Counted from the stretch's first letter, positions 16,829 to 26,153 are shown. The stretch: 64,000 nt of DNA from Parenemella sanctibonifatiensis (GCF_002250565.1 NZ_NMVJ01000009.1:186001-250000), one strand, 5' to 3'. Translations and numbers: made by a program. Notes: a model not told the origin generated them from the sequence alone.

Positions 16829-17830
16829 GTGCGTCTGCCCAAGCTTTCTCGTCTCGCCACGGCCGCCCGGCCGGCGGTGGTTGCCCCGATCGCCGTCGGG
16901 CTGGCCGCTGTGGTCGGCATCAGCTCCGCCGCCGTGAGCGCCACCCCGGACCCGCACGCGATCCCGGCCGCCCCCGCGCCGGTGACCTCGAGCGCGCCGG
17001 TCTCCGACGAGACCCCGCTGCCCGAGGTGCCGGTCGAATCCCCCGAGGGCTTCGGCAGCCGACAGGAGCGGATCGACCGCAGCCAGGAACGTACGCCCCA
17101 GGAGCCCGCTCCGGCCGACGCGCTGACCGCCCAGGTGCGCAAGGCGTCCGGCACCATGTACACCACTGCACGGGTGAACGCGCGGGCCGAGGCTTCGGCC
17201 GACTCCGAGTCGGTGACGCTGCTCGACGAGGGCACCAAGGTGTCGGTGACTGACCGCACCAGCAACGACTTCCGCGAGGTGCTGCACGACGGCAAGAGTG
17301 TGTGGGTCTCCTCGGAGTACCTGTCGAAGGATGAGCCCAAGGAGGAGTCCAGCGAGCCGAGCTCCAGCTCCAGCTCCAGCTCGCGTTCGGGCTCGAGCGG
17401 CTCGGGTTCGGCTGAGCGCAACTCGACCAAGTCAGACGGGTCCAGTTCCGGCTCCAGCCAGGCGCCGGCGCCCTCGGGCGGCAGCTGCGCCGTCAGCGCC
17501 TCGATCCGGTCGGGGCTGACGTCGCGTGCGCGTGCAGTGTACGAGGCCGTCTGCGCGCGCTACTCGGTCAAGTCCTACGGCGGCGTACGCCCCGGCGACT
17601 CCGGCGACCACGGCTCCGGCAAGGCTGTCGACATCATGATCAGCGGCCCGACCGGCTGGGACATCGCCAACTACCTGCGCGCGAACGCCTCCACCTTCGG
17701 CATCGACTACATCATCTACGAGCAGAAGATTTGGTCGCGTGACCGTTCCTCCGAGGGCTGGCGCGGGATGTCGGATCGCGGCGGCGCGACCGCGAACCAC
17801 TACGACCACGTCCACGTGAGCGTTCAGTGA
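16829..17830 (+). CDS. Secreted SH3-domain protein with LAS-type peptidase-like C-terminal domain
   Basis: 333 residues from GTG 16829 with AAGGAAG upstream. A signal peptide (about residues 12-37) leads to a Pro/Glu-rich linker. A bacterial SH3 domain follows (about 108-165: ARVNARAEASADSESVTLL ... VWVSSEYL), then a Ser-rich linker with long Ser-Ser runs. The C-terminal domain of about 110 residues has the zinc-peptidase pattern HxxGxAxD (HGSGKAVD) and a final HYDHVHV, the LAS signature. It resembles the ARB_07466-like domain found with wall hydrolases. A role in cutting or sensing peptidoglycan is inferred. A strong hairpin follows the stop. Confidence 0.85.
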   Translation: MRLPKLSRLATAARPAVVAPIAVGLAAVVGISSAAVSATPDPHAIPAAPAPVTSSAPVSDETPLPEVPVESPEGFGSRQERIDRSQERTPQEPAPADALTAQVRKASGTMYTTARVNARAEASADSESVTLLDEGTKVSVTDRTSNDFREVLHDGKSVWVSSEYLSKDEPKEESSEPSSSSSSSSRSGSSGSGSAERNSTKSDGSSSGSSQAPAPSGGSCAVSASIRSGLTSRARAVYEAVCARYSVKSYGGVRPGDSGDHGSGKAVDIMISGPTGWDIANYLRANASTFGIDYIIYEQKIWSRDRSSEGWRGMSDRGGATANHYDHVHVSVQ

Positions 17831-17852
17831 CCTGCTGACTCGTCGACGACAT

Positions 17853-17879
17853 CCGCCCCGGCACCTGGTGCCGGGGCGG
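17853..17879. terminator. Bidirectional hairpin between convergent genes
   Basis: Perfect 12-bp stem CCGCCCCGGCAC / GTGCCGGGGCGG with a 3-nt loop, between the stops of the SH3/LAS gene and the convergent dGTPase gene. Confidence 0.85.
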
Positions 17880-17900
17880 TTCGCGTTTGGCCTGGGCCTG

Positions 17901-19469
17901 TCAGAGGACGCCGGTGGCCCAGAGCAGGTTGGTGGTGCCCGACAGTCGTTGGGCAAACCCGATCGCCTGGGAGTCGGTGAGGCCGGCGACATAGTCGATG
18001 ATGCCGCGGCCGCGCGCCATCCGAGCGAGCTCGGCATCGTTGGGGGAGCCGAGCCACTGCGGTTGTTCCTTGTTGACACGGCTGTAACCCTCACGAGAGA
18101 TCTCGATCAGGTCCCGCAGTCGGTGTGGTGCCCGAGCCGCATCCGAATCATCGGACAACCAGGCATCCAACGCGTCGATGAGCCGCACCAGCAGGTCGGC
18201 CTGACCACGCTGTGCCATCGCCAGATCGGGTCGGTCCAGCACGAAGTACTGATGGATGAACTTCAGCACCTGCACTCGATGCCACGGCCGTGCCGACAGG
18301 CCGACCAGCCCCGCGCGTACCGGCGCGTCCGGCAGTAACACCGCCGCCGAGGAGAACACGTCCAGCCACCGCATCAGGAAGCCGGCCAGCGTCCGATCGG
18401 CCTGGATCGAGCCGTCGTAGGGCATCGCGAGCACCTCGTTGACGAACTCATCGTTGATCAGTTCCACGGCCTCGGAGAAGGCGTCAGGGCTGTAGATCCA
18501 CTCGTCCTTGTCGGCGAGCCGACGCCGGAGCCGTTCCAGCCCGGCACCCGGGGCACGGCCGATCCGTTGCAGATCATCGTCGGTCATCGCCGACCACAGC
18601 CCCCGATCCTCCAACCAGGAGTCGAACTCGCTCGAGACCTGGGCGTACTGGAGCACCCCGGAGCGGTGGAAGTCCTCCAGGTCGTGCAGTGAGTATGCGA
18701 TGTCGTCGGCCAGGTCCATCACCGAACACTCCAGGGTCTGCTGGCCGGGCCGGACCTGCGGGAAACAGTCGCGTACCTTGATCATTTCGGTGATGTCCGG
18801 CACATAGGCACCAAACTTTGCCGACCCCGTACGTCCGGGGGCGGGCCGGGCGCCCCGCGGCAGCACCTGCCAGCTGGTCGGGTGCGGGTCGGGCCACCGA
18901 TCATGTCCCCAGGGGTACTTGAGGACCGCGGCGCGGGTGGCTGCGGTCAGGTTGAGGCCGTCGGTGCCGGGGCCATGGACCTCGAGTTCGGTGAGGATCC
19001 GGAAGGTCTGCGCGTTGCCCTCGAAGCCATCGGTGAGGCCGAACCGGTCCCGTGCCAACCGGTCCAGGGTCTGCTCGCCCAGGTGGCCGAACGGCGGATG
19101 GCCAAGGTCGTGCGCCACTGCTGCGGCCTGGACCACCACCGGGTCGAGGCCGCCCAGCGCGTCCAGTTCCGACCTCTCGTGGCGATCGACCAGCACCACA
19201 CTGATGGCGCGCGCGACCGCGGTGACCTTGATCGAATGCGACAGCCGGTTGTGGGTCATCGAGCCAGTCGTCCCTGCTGTGACGACCTGGGTCACCTCCG
19301 CGAGGCGCGAGAACGCCGGCGCAAACCGCAGTCGTTCCAGGTCGGTGCGGGACTCGCTGTCGAGGCCGCCGGACAATCCGGTCCACTCGCCGGTCTCGGG
19401 GCGTTCGCGCAGCATCCGCTGGGCTGCCGGCCCGGAGGCGGCGTCGTCGGCGTACCTGTCGCTGCTCAC
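17901..19469 (-). CDS. dgt: Deoxyguanosinetriphosphate triphosphohydrolase-like protein
   Basis: 522 residues. The N-terminal region has the dGTPase signatures: DLERLRFAPAFSRL, the first metal-binding His in THNRLSHSIKV, and the HD pair in AHDLGHPPFGHLGE (about residues 118-131), followed by FEGNAQTFRIL. The later part shows DLADDIAYSLHDLED, another conserved metal and substrate segment. The family cleaves dNTPs to deoxynucleoside and tripolyphosphate, keeping the dNTP pool and phage resistance in check. GTG 19469 is 6 nt from TACGGT (complement of 19476-19481), so the transcript is probably leaderless. Confidence 0.93.
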   Translation of the reverse strand: MSSDRYADDAASGPAAQRMLRERPETGEWTGLSGGLDSESRTDLERLRFAPAFSRLAEVTQVVTAGTTGSMTHNRLSHSIKVTAVARAISVVLVDRHERSELDALGGLDPVVVQAAAVAHDLGHPPFGHLGEQTLDRLARDRFGLTDGFEGNAQTFRILTELEVHGPGTDGLNLTAATRAAVLKYPWGHDRWPDPHPTSWQVLPRGARPAPGRTGSAKFGAYVPDITEMIKVRDCFPQVRPGQQTLECSVMDLADDIAYSLHDLEDFHRSGVLQYAQVSSEFDSWLEDRGLWSAMTDDDLQRIGRAPGAGLERLRRRLADKDEWIYSPDAFSEAVELINDEFVNEVLAMPYDGSIQADRTLAGFLMRWLDVFSSAAVLLPDAPVRAGLVGLSARPWHRVQVLKFIHQYFVLDRPDLAMAQRGQADLLVRLIDALDAWLSDDSDAARAPHRLRDLIEISREGYSRVNKEQPQWLGSPNDAELARMARGRGIIDYVAGLTDSQAIGFAQRLSGTTNLLWATGVL

Positions 19470-19518
19470 ACGCCAACCGTATTGCCTCAGGCCCGGGTTG
19501 TCGGCGTACGCCTGTCGA

Positions 19519-20442
19519 TCAGCGCCCGCCCGTCACGGCGACCGAAGCATCAGAATGACCGTGCCCGTGGGTGATGGCCGCTGCCGCGAGGCCTGTGCTC
19601 CGCGAGGAAGCTGGCCGGGGTTTGAGGCCGCCACCACCCTTGGGTGGTCGGCGATGGGCCCGGGTCCGGATGATTCGCAAGATGTCGGGCAGTACCTCGT
19701 CCCAGTTCTCCATCACTTGGCGGTAACTCAACCGAACCACCAGGTAACCCAGCGCGACCAAGCGTCGGTCACGTTGCCGATCCTTCTCGAACTGTTCTGG
19801 GGAGGAGTGGTACTCAAAGCCGTCGACCTCGATCACGAGGCGCTGCCCGATCAGCAGGTCGACCCTTCCCACGCCGACGATGGTGACCTGGCAGGTCATC
19901 TTGATGCCAAGTCGGCGGAGCCAGAGCCGCACCAGCGTTTCGGTGCCGGATTCGGCCTGGTCGAGGCGTTCGAGCAACCGCAACACCCAGCGTGGCGCTC
20001 CGGCGACGGCATCGAGGATGTGCGACATCGTCATTAGTTCCTGGACGTGAATTGACTCCACAATCACCAAGATCCACTCGGGTGTCATGCATCGGATCGC
20101 GCAGCGCAGTGCAGTGTGGATGTCGTCGACGCCGCCGAGGACTGGTTCGTGGCAGCCATGGGCGCGACAGCCGCCGCGACGGCGATAGCTGCGTTCCGTG
20201 CGGCGTACATGCGGGGTGCTGTGTGACGGGACGAACACTCCCAGTCTCTCGAGCGCGGTGATGCAGGAGATTGCACCACCTTGGCGGACAGCGTTGATCA
20301 GGTCAGGGTCGGAACTGCTGCCGTCGGCGTACCAGCCGCGGCGTAGCCGGACCAGGTCACCCCGTGCGGCCGCTTTGCGGATCTTCCAGTCGCTCCAGCC
20401 GTCTCGGCGGAGCTCTGCCGTTCGTATGACTTTGAGGCTCAC
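19519..20442 (-). CDS. AbiEi-like N-terminal / DUF559 nuclease-fold protein
   Basis: 307 residues. Residues about 1-60 resemble the winged-helix start of AbiEi-type antitoxins (WSDWKIRKAAARGDLVRLRRG with GWYA). The C-terminal half is a DUF559/Vsr-like PD-(D/E)xK nuclease fold: Asp in GRVDLLI, Glu and Asp in VIEVDGFEYH, then FEKDRQRDRRLVALGYLVVR. Such proteins are widespread in actinobacteria, often many per genome; whether they cut DNA or form antitoxin pairs is unknown. No partner toxin gene is adjacent. Codon use is less GC3-biased than its neighbours, compatible with horizontal transfer. The last 30 residues are low-complexity. Confidence 0.75.
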   Translation of the reverse strand: MSLKVIRTAELRRDGWSDWKIRKAAARGDLVRLRRGWYADGSSSDPDLINAVRQGGAISCITALERLGVFVPSHSTPHVRRTERSYRRRGGCRAHGCHEPVLGGVDDIHTALRCAIRCMTPEWILVIVESIHVQELMTMSHILDAVAGAPRWVLRLLERLDQAESGTETLVRLWLRRLGIKMTCQVTIVGVGRVDLLIGQRLVIEVDGFEYHSSPEQFEKDRQRDRRLVALGYLVVRLSYRQVMENWDEVLPDILRIIRTRAHRRPPKGGGGLKPRPASSRSTGLAAAAITHGHGHSDASVAVTGGR

Positions 20443-20536
20443 ATCCTCACCATCGGCACGTGACCGCGAGATGTGCCGGAGGAGGACGAACGTGTGGATA
20501 ACTCCGGCTGCAAGTCCGGCTGTGGACAGCCGGCGG

Positions 20537-20611
20537 CCCTGCTCAGTCCGCGGGGAGCAGGGCCAGTGGCCGCAGTTGTCGTCGCCGTGCTGGTACGCGG
20601 ACGCTTCAGTG
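20537..20611. repeat. 75-bp palindromic element, copy 4
   Basis: Left CCCTGCTCAGTCC (20537-20549), right GGACGCTTCAGTG (20599-20611). The outer arms pair at only 8 of 13 positions; instead CCCTGCTC pairs locally with GAGCAGGG a few bases on. The left arm is the CTC subtype shared with copies 1 and 5. Confidence 0.6.
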
Positions 20612-20696
20612 TCTGAGGGGGCATGGTGCAGCGGCTAACCCGGCCCGCTCTGAGCCGGGCGCGACAACGGAGCGGCGTTTCCGGTACCAGGGTTGG

Positions 20697-20771
20697 CCCC
20701 GCTCAGTCCGGGTTGGGCGGCGGTGGCGGTCGCGGGGGTCGTGGCGCGGCTGTGACGCGGACGGTCCAGGG
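20697..20771. repeat. 75-bp palindromic element, copy 5
   Basis: Left CCCCGCTCAGTCC (20697-20709), right GGACGGTCCAGGG (20759-20771), 9 of 13 paired. It has the same total length and the CTC-type left arm as copies 1 and 4, in tandem with copy 4. Confidence 0.6.
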
Positions 20772-20836
20772 AAAGACGTAGGTCAGACCCAAGCCGGACC
20801 CAGCGCTCGAGGCAGGTCCTTGCGAGGCATCAGCGG

Positions 20837-20875
20837 CGTACGCCCGGACAGCGTTGGTCCGGGTCCGGGCGTACG
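20837..20875 (-). terminator. Hairpin terminator after pgi
   Basis: Perfect 13-bp stem CGTACGCCCGGAC / GTCCGGGCGTACG with a 13-nt loop, 22 bp beyond the pgi stop codon. Confidence 0.8.
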
Positions 20876-20896
20876 GGTCAGCTCAGCGGCGGTGCC

Positions 20897-22546
20897 TCAG
20901 GATCGCAACTGGAGGTAGCGGCTGATGAGGGCCTTGGTGGACTCGTCCTGGTCGTCGAGGACCTCGCGGTCCCCGGCGACGGCCGGGGTCAGCGCCTTGG
21001 CCAGCTGCTTGCCGAGCTCGACGCCCCACTGGTCGAAGGAGTCGATGCCCCAGACCACGCCCTGCACGAAGGTGATGTGCTCGTACAGCGCGATCAACTG
21101 ACCCAGCACCGCCGGCGACAGTTCGGGCGCCAGGATCGAGGTGGTCGGCTTGTTGCCGGCAAACACGCGCGCCGGAACGATCTCCTCGGCGGTGCCCTCC
21201 GCGCGGACCTCCTCGGCGGTCTTGCCGAAGGCCAGCGCCTGGGTCTGGGCGAAGAAGTTCGCCATGAACAGCGCATGGACATCGGTGTCGCCGTCCTTGA
21301 GCGCGTGCGCCGGGTTGGCGACCGCGATGAAGTCGGCGGGGATCAGCTGGGTGCCCTGGTGGATCAGCTGATAGAAGGCGTGCTGCCCATTGGTGCCGGG
21401 CTCGCCCCAGAAGACCTCACCGGTCGAGGTGGTGACCGGCTCGGCGTCATAGCGGACCGACTTGCCGTTGGACTCCATCGTGAGCTGCTGCAAGTAGGCC
21501 GCGAAGCGGTGGAGGTACTGCGAATAGGGCAGCACCGCATGGGTCGCAGCACCGAGGAAGTTGACGTGCCAGATGTTCAACAGACCCATCAGCGCCGGTA
21601 CGTTGTCGCGCAGCTCGGCGGTCCGGAAGTGCACATCCATCGCATGGAAACCGGCCAGGAACTCGTCGAACTTCTCCGGTCCGATCGCGACGACCAGCGA
21701 GGTGCCGATCGCCGAATCGACCGAGTAGCGGCCACCGACCCAGTCCCAGAAACCGAAGGCGTTCGCCGGGTCGATGCCGAAGTCGGCGACCTTGTCCAGC
21801 GCAGTCGAGACTGCCACGAAGTGGCGTGCCACCGCGTCGTCGCCCTCGTAGCCGGCCTCCTTCAGCCCGTCCAGCAGCCAACTGCGCACCAGCCGCGCAT
21901 TGGTGAGGGTCTCCAGGGTGGTGAAGGTCTTCGACGCCACGATCACCAGGGTGGTCTCCGGGTCGAGGCCCTTCAGCGACTCGGCCGCGTCGGTCGGGTC
22001 GATGTTGGAGATGAAGCGGCACTGCGGGCCGTCGACATAGTTCGCGAGCGCCTCGTACGCCATCACCGGGCCCAGGTCCGAACCGCCAATACCGATGTTG
22101 ACCACGGTCTCGATCGTCTTGCCGGTGGCGCCCTTCCAGTCGCCGCTACGGACCCGGTCGGCGAAGGCGTACACCCGCTCGAGCACCTCGTGGACATCGG
22201 CGACGACGTCCTGGCCGTCCACCTCGAGTAAGGCATCCTTGGGCAGACGCAGTGCGGTGTGGAGGACGGCACGGTCCTCAGTGACGTTGATGTGCTCACC
22301 GCTGAACATGGCCTCGCGGCGCTCGGGCAGTCGGACTTGCTCAGCCAGCTCGACCAGCGCGGTGAGGATCTCGTCGGTGACGAGGTTCTTGGAGAGGTCG
22401 ACCCAGAGGTCGCCGGCCTGGCGGGTGAGGGCCTCGGCGCGCCCCGGCTCAGTGAACCAGCCGCGCAGGTCGGGCTCGAAGCTGTCCGCGATGGCCTGCA
22501 GCTTCTGCCAGGCCGCAGTGGACGTGGGATCAACAGGCGATTCCAT
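20897..22546 (-). CDS. pgi: Glucose-6-phosphate isomerase
   Basis: 549 residues from ATG 22546, selected over GTG/ATG codons further out because GAGGAG stands 6 nt before it. It interconverts glucose 6-phosphate and fructose 6-phosphate in glycolysis. Visible signatures are [11 protein letters not shown] (phosphosugar site, about residue 140), [32 protein letters not shown], and the C-terminal segment [13 protein letters not shown] with the catalytic Lys. Length equals that of the E. coli enzyme. It is a single gene with its own terminator. Confidence 0.97.
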   Translation of the reverse strand: MESPVDPTSTAAWQKLQAIADSFEPDLRGWFTEPGRAEALTRQAGDLWVDLSKNLVTDEILTALVELAEQVRLPERREAMFSGEHINVTEDRAVLHTALRLPKDALLEVDGQDVVADVHEVLERVYAFADRVRSGDWKGATGKTIETVVNIGIGGSDLGPVMAYEALANYVDGPQCRFISNIDPTDAAESLKGLDPETTLVIVASKTFTTLETLTNARLVRSWLLDGLKEAGYEGDDAVARHFVAVSTALDKVADFGIDPANAFGFWDWVGGRYSVDSAIGTSLVVAIGPEKFDEFLAGFHAMDVHFRTAELRDNVPALMGLLNIWHVNFLGAATHAVLPYSQYLHRFAAYLQQLTMESNGKSVRYDAEPVTTSTGEVFWGEPGTNGQHAFYQLIHQGTQLIPADFIAVANPAHALKDGDTDVHALFMANFFAQTQALAFGKTAEEVRAEGTAEEIVPARVFAGNKPTTSILAPELSPAVLGQLIALYEHITFVQGVVWGIDSFDQWGVELGKQLAKALTPAVAGDREVLDDQDESTKALISRYLQLRS

Positions 22547-22609
22547 GACGATCTCCTCAGTCAGCGGTGCGAATGAGGCCACCCTAGTGCGCCGTCGGTG
22601 CCCACTGAT

Positions 22610-22645
22610 GTGCTGGTCAGTCCTGATGTGGTGGTCAGTCCTGAT
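22610..22645. repeat. 18-bp tandem duplication carrying the mrpG stop codon
   Basis: GTGCTGGTCAGTCCTGAT (22610-22627) and GTGGTGGTCAGTCCTGAT (22628-22645) are adjacent and differ at one base. The mrpG stop lies in the second copy; the first copy carries the same TGA 18 bp further on, in frame. Confidence 0.8.
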
Positions 22646-23018
22646 CGTCGCTGTCGTCCTCGGGTGCGCCGGGCAGGGACTCCGGCACCGTGTCGGGGCG
22701 GACGAAATTCTCCGTGGAGGGCGCCACCAGTCCGCGTCGGAAACCGGAACGACCGATCATGTGGGCCGCCAACGGGGCGGTGACGACCTGGAAGGTCGCG
22801 ATCACTAGCATCATCCCGTACGCCGCCAGTTCCTGCAGCGTCAGGCTGACGCCGAGCAGCACGATCAGCAAGCCAAGTGTCTGCGGCTTGGCCGAGACAT
22901 GGATGCGGCTCACCATGTCGGGAAAACGCAGCACACCGATGGCGGCGGTGAAGGACATCGCCGAGCCGATGAACAGGCACAGCACCCCGGCAACCTCGAG
23001 GATCTGCTCCAACGTCAT
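22635..23018 (-). CDS. mrpG: Mrp cation/proton antiporter subunit G
   Basis: 127 residues with three transmembrane segments (about residues 5-28, 38-56 and 62-84) and the MnhG/PhaG signature around [22 protein letters not shown]. It is part of the multisubunit Mrp antiporter exchanging Na+ or other cations for H+. The tail after residue 100 is acidic and Pro-rich, ending in an Asp-rich run. ATG 23018 overlaps the mrpF stop by 4 bp, so the two are translationally coupled. The last gene of the operon; its stop region is tandemly duplicated. Confidence 0.95.
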   Translation of the reverse strand: MTLEQILEVAGVLCLFIGSAMSFTAAIGVLRFPDMVSRIHVSAKPQTLGLLIVLLGVSLTLQELAAYGMMLVIATFQVVTAPLAAHMIGRSGFRRGLVAPSTENFVRPDTVPESLPGAPEDDSDDQD

Positions 23019-23437
23019 CGGGGGCCTCCCTCGTCAGCCGGGTGGGTCGGATCGATGACCTCGTGTTCCGGGTGTTCGGTGGTGTCCTGGGTGATGGCGC
23101 CGCCGGCGACCGTGTCCTCGACCTCGGTCTGGGGCCGGGTCGGCTCCTCGGGCTGTTCCTCGACCGCTCGGTCGTCCTGGAGGAACCGCGCCATCGCGAC
23201 CGGGCCGGCGAAGCCGACCATGCCCAGCGCCAGCATCACCGGCAGCGTCGTGTCGTCCTTGGTGAGGATGACGTACGCCGCGATGGCCGCCAGCAGGATG
23301 CCCGTCACGACGTCGCTGGCCGCGATCCGGTCCATGTTGGTGGGGCCGATCGACATCCGGATCAGCGCGACGACAGCGGCGGCGACCAGCAACGCCAATG
23401 ACGCGCCGGACAGCACCAGCATGATCGTGTCGATCAT
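23015..23437 (-). CDS. mrpF: Mrp cation/proton antiporter subunit F
   Basis: 140 residues from ATG 23437. Three transmembrane helices (about residues 3-25, 36-55 and 62-82) carry the MnhF pattern RMSIGPTNMDRIAASDVVTG and the LPVMLALGMVGFAG helix. Residues after about 88 form an acidic, Thr/Pro-rich cytoplasmic tail not present in the classical 90-residue subunit. It overlaps mrpE by 4 bp and mrpG by 4 bp. An in-frame extension to 23485 would overlap mrpE further and is rejected. Confidence 0.94.
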   Translation of the reverse strand: MIDTIMLVLSGASLALLVAAAVVALIRMSIGPTNMDRIAASDVVTGILLAAIAAYVILTKDDTTLPVMLALGMVGFAGPVAMARFLQDDRAVEEQPEEPTRPQTEVEDTVAGGAITQDTTEHPEHEVIDPTHPADEGGPR

Positions 23438-24015
23438 CGCGACCCCCAATCGAGGTAGGTCGTCTCCTCGGCGAATGCCTTCCACTCGGGCACCTTGAGG
23501 TATTCCTCACGCGGGGCAAAGACCCGCGCGACCCGCCGCTCGTTCTCCAGCGCCCGTCGGTACGCCCGCACCCGGCTCTGGTCGTCACCGGCGTTGAGCA
23601 CGTGCAGGTGTAGCACCCGGGTGGAGGGGCTGGCCTCGACGACGACGGTGCCCGGCACCAGGTTGATCAGCAGCACGGTATGGGTCATCACCAGGTCGGT
23701 GCGGGAATGCAGCGGGATCTCGATCACCGAGTTGTGCAGCTCCAGCCGCGGTTTGAGGCACAGGACGGCGATCTGGGCGCTGGCTCGGCACAGGTCCCAC
23801 AGGGTCATCGCCACGAAGACGACGAACCAGTGCGGCCGGAAGGTGCCGACCAGTTGCAGGCGGGGCAGCGGGAAGACGATCGCCAGCACGGTGCCGAAGA
23901 TCAGACCGCTGAGAAAGGTGGCCAGGTCGTACTGGCCCCACAGCATCATCCACACCAGCGCCGGGACGAAGGCGGTGATGAATTGCAGCAGCGTGGGACG
24001 GTGCCATCGCTTCAT
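23434..24015 (-). CDS. mrpE: Mrp cation/proton antiporter subunit E
   Basis: 193 residues. Two N-terminal transmembrane segments (about 12-30 and 34-48) are followed by the membrane-associated domain typical of MnhE: a helix near WFVVFVAMTLWDLCRASAQIA, strand VIEIPLHSRTDLVMTHT and the conserved LINLVPGTVVVE and LHLHVLNAGDD segments. It stabilises assembly of the Mrp complex. It overlaps mrpD by 4 bp (ATGA) and mrpF by 4 bp. Confidence 0.95.
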   Translation of the reverse strand: MKRWHRPTLLQFITAFVPALVWMMLWGQYDLATFLSGLIFGTVLAIVFPLPRLQLVGTFRPHWFVVFVAMTLWDLCRASAQIAVLCLKPRLELHNSVIEIPLHSRTDLVMTHTVLLINLVPGTVVVEASPSTRVLHLHVLNAGDDQSRVRAYRRALENERRVARVFAPREEYLKVPEWKAFAEETTYLDWGSR

Positions 24016-25538
24016 CGGTGGCCCTCCCCGAGGACGACGCTGATGTAGCGGCCGTCGTAGAGGTCAATGGCGGCCCGGCTGGTGTACTCGAACAGTGGTC
24101 CGGCGACCACGGACAGCAGTACGCCGACGATCGCCAGGGCGCCGACGATGACCATCCAGGCGTGCGGGATGCGAGCGCCGCGCTTGCGGGGCGTGGCATC
24201 CGGGTCGCCGGAGGTGGCGTCGGGAACGCCTCGCCAGAAGGCACGGTTCCAGACCTTCGCGACGGCCAGCAGAGTCAGCAGGCTGGTCACCACGCCGCCG
24301 ACGACCAGGGTCATCGGCAGCCAGCCACCCATGTCGACGCCGGCCTCCATCAGCCCCACCTTGCCGACGAAGCCGGAGAAGGGTGGGATGCCGGCGAGGT
24401 TGATGGCGGGGATGAAGAACAGGACGCCCAACATCGGCGACATCGCGGCCAGGCCGCCGAGCTCGTTCAGCGAGGTCGAACCACCGCGGCGTTCGATCAT
24501 GCCGCAGACCAGGAACAAGGTGGTCTGGATGGTGATGTGGTGGGCCGCGTAGAAGATGGCCGCCGAGACGCCGGCGGTGTTGGCCATCGCCAGCCCGAAG
24601 ACCATGTAGCCGATGTGGCTGACCAGGGTGAAGGACAGGAGTCGTTTGATCTCAGCCTGGGCCACTGCGCCGAGGATGCCGACCACCATGGTCAACAGCG
24701 CAATCACCATCAATGGTTCGCTGAGGGAGTTGTGGGGGAAGAGCACCGTCTGGGTGCGGATCATGGCGTACACGCCGACCTTGGTCAGCAAGCCGGCGAA
24801 GACGGCGGTCACCGGTGCCGGTGCGGTCGGGTAGGAGTCCGGCAGCCAGAACGACATCGGGAAGACCGCTGCCTTGACGCCGAAGACCACCAGCAGGATG
24901 CCCTGCAGCAGTGACTGGGTGGCATCGGGCAGTGACGTCAGCTTGGTTGCGAGATCAGCCAGGTTGACCGTGCCGGTAGCGGCGTAAACCCAGGCGATCG
25001 CGACCAGGAAGAGCAGCGAGGAGACCAGGTTGACCACCACATAGGTGGTGCCGGCCCGGATCCGTTCGCCGGTGGCGCCCAGGGTGAGCAGGACGTATGA
25101 GGAGAACAGCAGGATCTCGAAGCCGACGAAGATGTTGAACAGGTCGCCCGCCAGGAAGGCATTGGAGACGCCGGCGCTCAACACCAGGAAGGTCGGGTGG
25201 AAGATCGAGACCGGGGTCTGTCTCCGGGTGGTTTCCTCGTCCTCGCCGACCGCGAAGAGCAACACCGCCAGTGCGACGGCGGTCGAGACCAGCAACATCA
25301 ATGCGGACAGCCGGTCGGCGACCAGGGCGATGCCGATCGGGGCGGGCCAGTCGCCCAGCCACAGCACCTGCGGGCCGCGGGTGTCGGCCAGATACATCAG
25401 CACCGCCGCGATCGCGACGACCACGGTCAGGGTGATCGCGGACAGGACACGTTGGATCCGCGGATGGCGACCCATCGCCAAGCTGATGCCGGCGACGGCA
25501 AGCGGCAGGATGACCGGCAGCGGGACCAGTGCGTTCAT
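24012..25538 (-). CDS. mrpD: Mrp cation/proton antiporter subunit D (NADH-quinone oxidoreductase-like)
   Basis: 508 residues with about fourteen hydrophobic helices. It belongs to the proton-pumping NuoL/M/N-type family: NLVSSLLFLVAIAWVYAATG, the Lys-bearing helix GVKAAVFPMSFWLPDSYPTA and the helix AQAEIKRLLSFTLVSHIGYM are clear. It forms one of two antiporter-like channels of the Mrp complex. Start ATG 25538 overlaps the mrpC stop by 4 bp. All conserved charged residues of the Lys-Glu proton path appear present. Confidence 0.96.
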   Translation of the reverse strand: MNALVPLPVILPLAVAGISLAMGRHPRIQRVLSAITLTVVVAIAAVLMYLADTRGPQVLWLGDWPAPIGIALVADRLSALMLLVSTAVALAVLLFAVGEDEETTRRQTPVSIFHPTFLVLSAGVSNAFLAGDLFNIFVGFEILLFSSYVLLTLGATGERIRAGTTYVVVNLVSSLLFLVAIAWVYAATGTVNLADLATKLTSLPDATQSLLQGILLVVFGVKAAVFPMSFWLPDSYPTAPAPVTAVFAGLLTKVGVYAMIRTQTVLFPHNSLSEPLMVIALLTMVVGILGAVAQAEIKRLLSFTLVSHIGYMVFGLAMANTAGVSAAIFYAAHHITIQTTLFLVCGMIERRGGSTSLNELGGLAAMSPMLGVLFFIPAINLAGIPPFSGFVGKVGLMEAGVDMGGWLPMTLVVGGVVTSLLTLLAVAKVWNRAFWRGVPDATSGDPDATPRKRGARIPHAWMVIVGALAIVGVLLSVVAGPLFEYTSRAAIDLYDGRYISVVLGEGHR

Positions 25539-26152
25539 CGGGTCTCACCTGACTCATCGGAAGTCGGGGTGCCCAGCTCGTCGGTGGCGGCCTCCTCGGA
25601 GCCGACCACGTCGGTCGCGGTAGCCCCAGCGTCCTCGGCAGACCCGTCGGGCTCGGCCGCCTCGCCAAGGGCATCCTCATCATGCGTTTCGCCGGTCCGG
25701 TCCTCGGGGTCGAGCGGGTGTTCGTCATCGTCGTCGACCACCGAGGTGTCGGTGTCCGGGGTGTCGATCGAGTCGAAGGATTCGGAGGCTTCCTCGAGTT
25801 CGGCGAGCTGGCGGATCTGGGAGTCCTCGATGTCGTCGCGCACCTCGTCGTTGCCTTCCAGCTGGAAGGCGCGATAGGCCATGCTCAGCAGGTACGCCAC
25901 CGAGGCCAGCGTGATGACGATGGCCGTCAGCACCATCGCCTGGGGCAGCGGATCGCTCATCTCGTCGGGTTCGACCAGGCCGACCAGCGCCGGCAGGCCG
26001 GGCTCACCGATCGCCATGAAGAGCGTGTTGACGCCGTTGGAGGCCAGCATGATGCCGATGAGGATGCGGGTCAGGGACCGCTCCAGGATGAGGTACACCC
26101 CGCCTGCGATCAGGAAGGCGGCCACGGCGACCAAGGTCAGGTTCAGAGCCAT
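25535..26152 (-). CDS. mrpC: Mrp cation/proton antiporter subunit C, with long acidic tail
   Basis: 205 residues. The first 110 are a normal MnhC/NuoK-like subunit with three transmembrane helices (about 5-24, 28-50 and 70-93), including RILIGIMLASNGVNTLF. The remaining 95 residues are a strongly acidic Asp/Glu/Thr-rich tail, roughly doubling the usual length of about 115. Such tails occur in some actinobacterial Mrp subunits; their role is unknown. One base separates the mrpA stop from this start codon, and it overlaps mrpD by 4 bp. Confidence 0.94.
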   Translation of the reverse strand: MALNLTLVAVAAFLIAGGVYLILERSLTRILIGIMLASNGVNTLFMAIGEPGLPALVGLVEPDEMSDPLPQAMVLTAIVITLASVAYLLSMAYRAFQLEGNDEVRDDIEDSQIRQLAELEEASESFDSIDTPDTDTSVVDDDDEHPLDPEDRTGETHDEDALGEAAEPDGSAEDAGATATDVVGSEEAATDELGTPTSDESGETR

Positions 26153-26153
26153 G

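Larger units (their letters stand above)
20443..20896. other. 454-bp non-coding region with two palindromic elements
   Basis: Between the DUF559 gene start and the pgi stop I see no convincing gene: plus-strand frames here lack a start with a ribosome-binding site and lose third-position bias. The region holds 75-bp elements 4 and 5, 85 bp apart, and the pgi terminator. Confidence 0.6.
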
